From an uncultured Clostridia bacterium (lineage in GTDB: Bacteria; Bacillota; Clostridia; TANB77; CAG-508), in assembly GCA_944391895.1 (NCBI GenBank), contig CALXVF010000052.1:1-8167 (forward strand): 8,167 bases of DNA, read 5' to 3'. The notes under the pieces were generated by a model that was not told the DNA's origin, ran no database searches, and saw only the letters and a program-made list of their open reading frames with translations. Positions 6,614 to 8,167 of this stretch are shown in pieces. Each line of letters opens with the position of its first letter. Position 1 is the stretch's first letter. Position numbers and translations under genes: made by a program.

Positions 6614-7699
6614 ATGAATGACGAAAATATTTCTTTCGAAGAATTACTTAATAATTCAATGAAAGATGAAAAACTTGGAAAAGTAGTAGAAGGAACTATA
6701 ATTAGCATTACTAAAAATGAAGAAATTATAGTAGACCTTAATTATAAAGCAGATGGAATTATACCAAAAGAAGAATATTCTTTTGATGAAAAAGATATTC
6801 CATCAAAACAGCTAAAAGTCGGAGATAAAATTGTTGCTGATGTAGTAAAATTAAACGATGGACAAGGCAATGTTTTACTATCATGTAAAAAGAGAAGAAG
6901 AAGCCAAATAAGAAAAGAATTTGAAGAAAAAGTAAATAATAACGAAATATTCGAAGAAAAAGTAACAGAAAAAAATGAAAAGGGTTTTGTAGTAGATTAT
7001 AAAGGAATTAGAATATTTATTCCAAAATCATTGGCTGGAAATCAAACATCTTTAGAAAATCAAGATGACAAGATTAGATTTAAAATAATTGAGTACAATC
7101 CTAAAGAGCATAAAGTTATTGGTTCTGCAAAAATTATACTAGATGAAGAAAGAAAAAAGAAAGAAGACGAATTTTGGAATTCCGCAGAAGTAGGGAAAGA
7201 CTATGAAGGCGTAGTAAGCAGTGTGTGCTCATATGGAGCATTTATAGATATAGATGGTGTACAAGGACTATTACATGTTTCAGAAATGTCTTGGGATAAA
7301 GGAGCTAATCCAAATGACATACTAAAACAAGGGCAAAATGTAATTGTAAAAATAAAAACATTGGATAAAGAAAATAAAAGAATGCAATTATCATATGATG
7401 GAAAAGGCGAAGATCCTTGGAAAACGGCAGAATATAAAGTAGGAGACATTGTAAGAGTAAAAATAAAGAAATTTATGCCTTTTGGAGCATTTGCAGAATT
7501 AGAAAAAGGAATAGAAGGGCTAATTCATATTTCACAAATAAGTGAACAAAGAATTTCAAAACCAGAAGATAAATTAGAAATTGGCGAAGAAGTAAATGCA
7601 AAAATTATAGATTTAGATTTAGAAAACAAAAAAATAGAATTATCAGTAAAAGAACTAGAAGGAACTAGCAACGAGTATAGTAGTAAAGAAGAGAATTGA
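6614..7699 (+). CDS. rpsA: Ribosomal protein S1-like, four S1 domains
   Basis: The protein has 361 residues made of four S1 (OB-fold) RNA-binding repeats: about 22-92, 109-174, 194-262 and 276-347. The third and fourth are the most canonical, with YGAFIDI...GLLHVSEMSW and FGAFAEL...GLIHISQIS. The first two are more divergent, with DGIIPKEEY and IFIPKSLAG. Four repeats are usual for low-GC Gram-positive S1 homologues (B. subtilis YpfD type), while E. coli S1 has six. The protein likely binds mRNA on or near the 30S subunit. A place next to cmk is a classic arrangement. The start is supported by AAGAGGAAAG around 6596-6605, which is somewhat far from the ATG (GAGG ends 12 nt before it). The gene is driven by the promoter at 6505-6533. 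It ends with TGA within the left arm of a hairpin. Whether it is a true ribosomal S1 or only S1-like is not settled by sequence. Confidence 0.92.
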   Translation: MNDENISFEELLNNSMKDEKLGKVVEGTIISITKNEEIIVDLNYKADGIIPKEEYSFDEKDIPSKQLKVGDKIVADVVKLNDGQGNVLLSCKKRRRSQIRKEFEEKVNNNEIFEEKVTEKNEKGFVVDYKGIRIFIPKSLAGNQTSLENQDDKIRFKIIEYNPKEHKVIGSAKIILDEERKKKEDEFWNSAEVGKDYEGVVSSVCSYGAFIDIDGVQGLLHVSEMSWDKGANPNDILKQGQNVIVKIKTLDKENKRMQLSYDGKGEDPWKTAEYKVGDIVRVKIKKFMPFGAFAELEKGIEGLIHISQISEQRISKPEDKLEIGEEVNAKIIDLDLENKKIELSVKELEGTSNEYSSKEEN

Positions 7700-7719
7700 G
7701 GGTAGGCTTTCAATTCTCT
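7690..7719 (+). terminator. 10-bp hairpin spanning the rpsA stop codon
   Basis: AGAGAATTGA (7690-7699, including the TGA stop) pairs perfectly with TCAATTCTCT (7710-7719) around a 10-nt loop. No U-run follows, so it is at best a weak or Rho-assisted terminator or an mRNA-stabilising end. It overlaps the next hairpin by 3 nt, so the two cannot form fully at once. Confidence 0.45.
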
Positions 7720-7724
7720 ATCAT
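7696..7724 (+). promoter_or_regulatory. Possible promoter for typA
   Basis: TTGAGG (7696-7701, four of six) is followed by 17 bp and TATCAT (7719-7724, five of six). Transcription would start near 7731, about 36 nt before the typA ATG. It overlaps the rpsA stop and both hairpins. The match is moderate, and typA may equally be read through from rpsA. Confidence 0.35.
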
Positions 7725-7739
7725 ACTGTAAATGATAGA
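7717..7739 (+). other. 8-bp hairpin upstream of typA
   Basis: TCTATCAT (7717-7724) pairs with ATGATAGA (7732-7739) around an ACTGTAA loop. It shares 7717-7719 with the preceding hairpin, so the two compete. It ends about 10 nt before the typA ribosome binding site and leaves that site free. Confidence 0.4.
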
Positions 7740-7766
7740 CTATAAATAGAAGGAGAAGGTAAAAAA

Positions 7767-8167
7767 ATGAATAACGAAAAAATAAGAAATATAGCAATAA
7801 TTGCACACGTTGACCATGGAAAAACAACATTAGTAGACGCACTTTTAAAACAAAGTCATATATTTAGAGACAATGAACAAGTCGCAGAAAGAGTAATGGA
7901 CTCAAATGACTTGGAAAAAGAAAGAGGAATTACAATTCTATCAAAAAATACATCTGTTATGTACAATGATGTAAAAATAAATATAGTAGATACACCAGGA
8001 CATGCCGATTTTGAAGGAGAAGTTGAAAGAGTTTTAAAAACTGTTGACGGTGTTTTACTAGTCGTAGATGCATTTGATGGACCAATGCCACAAACTAGAG
8101 AAGTTTTGAAAAAATCATTAGCATTAAATTTACAACCAATAGTTGTAATAAATAAAATAGATAGACC
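7767..8167 (+). CDS. typA: TypA/BipA ribosome-binding GTPase, 3'-truncated by window edge
   Basis: 133 complete codons of the N-terminal GTPase domain are present; the family is about 600 residues long, so most of the gene lies beyond the window. All visible GTPase motifs are intact: G1 AHVDHGKT (13-20), G2 RGIT (53-56), G3 DTPGH (75-79) and G4 NKID (129-132). The MDSNDLEKERGITIL stretch and the later VDAFDGPMPQTR block identify TypA/BipA rather than EF-G or LepA. TypA binds the 70S ribosome like EF-G and supports ribosome assembly and growth under stress or cold. The usual HADFGGEVERV reads HADFEGEVERV here (E83), a mild deviation. AAGGAG at 7750-7755 precedes the ATG by 11 nt, with a second purine-rich GAAGG just after it. 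It follows rpsA by 67 bp, with hairpins and a possible promoter in the gap. Confidence 0.95.
   Translation, partial: MNNEKIRNIAIIAHVDHGKTTLVDALLKQSHIFRDNEQVAERVMDSNDLEKERGITILSKNTSVMYNDVKINIVDTPGHADFEGEVERVLKTVDGVLLVVDAFDGPMPQTREVLKKSLALNLQPIVVINKIDR

Noticed and set aside
7525..7842. Minus-strand open frame across the rpsA-typA gap
   Set aside because: It overlaps the coding ends of rpsA and typA, is rich in Leu/Phe/Ser as expected for a shadow frame, and shows no family resemblance.

Overview
The window is an AT-rich, gene-dense bacterial segment with every gene on the + strand. Short gaps, strong AGGAGG-type ribosome binding sites, near-exclusive AGA for arginine, TGG for tryptophan with TGA used as a stop (rpsA ends in TGA), and a four-domain ribosomal protein S1 all suggest a low-GC Bacillota, most likely a Clostridia-type organism. 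The species cannot be named from this sequence.

Layout. (1) 1-1391: the 3' two thirds of pnp (polynucleotide phosphorylase), cut by the window start. (2) 1392-1517: a gap with a well-formed sigma-A-type promoter lying inside an 11-bp inverted repeat. (3) 1518-2777: a membrane GT-A glycosyltransferase of family-2 type (DAD, TED and QRSRW motifs). (4) A 13-bp perfect hairpin, then 2833-4374: a multi-spanning GT-C (GT39/ArnT-like) glycosyltransferase. (5) 4383-5231: a P-loop ATPase-like domain fused to a C-terminal Asp23/Gls24-like domain. (6) 5233-6525: one ORF encoding cytidylate kinase fused to a PlsC-type acyltransferase. (7) A full-consensus TTGACA-N17-TATAAT promoter overlapping the end of that gene, then rpsA-like 6614-7699 (four S1 domains). 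(8) Two overlapping hairpins and a possible promoter, then the start of typA/bipA (7767 to the window end).

How the genes fit together. The flanks are RNA and translation housekeeping genes (pnp, rpsA, typA). The middle is an envelope and lipid block: two membrane glycosyltransferases, a protein with an envelope-stress (Asp23-like) domain, and a fusion enzyme. The two halves of that enzyme supply the precursors of CDP-diacylglycerol, namely CTP (through CDP) and phosphatidic acid. Genes 2833-4374, 4383-5231 and 5233-6525 are separated by 8 bp and 1 bp and very probably form one operon. The 1518 gene may join it through the hairpin. rpsA seems to have its own strong promoter.

No tRNA, rRNA, CRISPR array, insertion sequence or complete minus-strand gene was seen. 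No stretch over 300 bp lacks a gene. The least ordinary items are the two domain fusions, the promoter nested in an inverted repeat, the consensus promoter inside the cmk-plsC 3' end, and an apparent substitution at a conserved arginine position of the cytidylate kinase.
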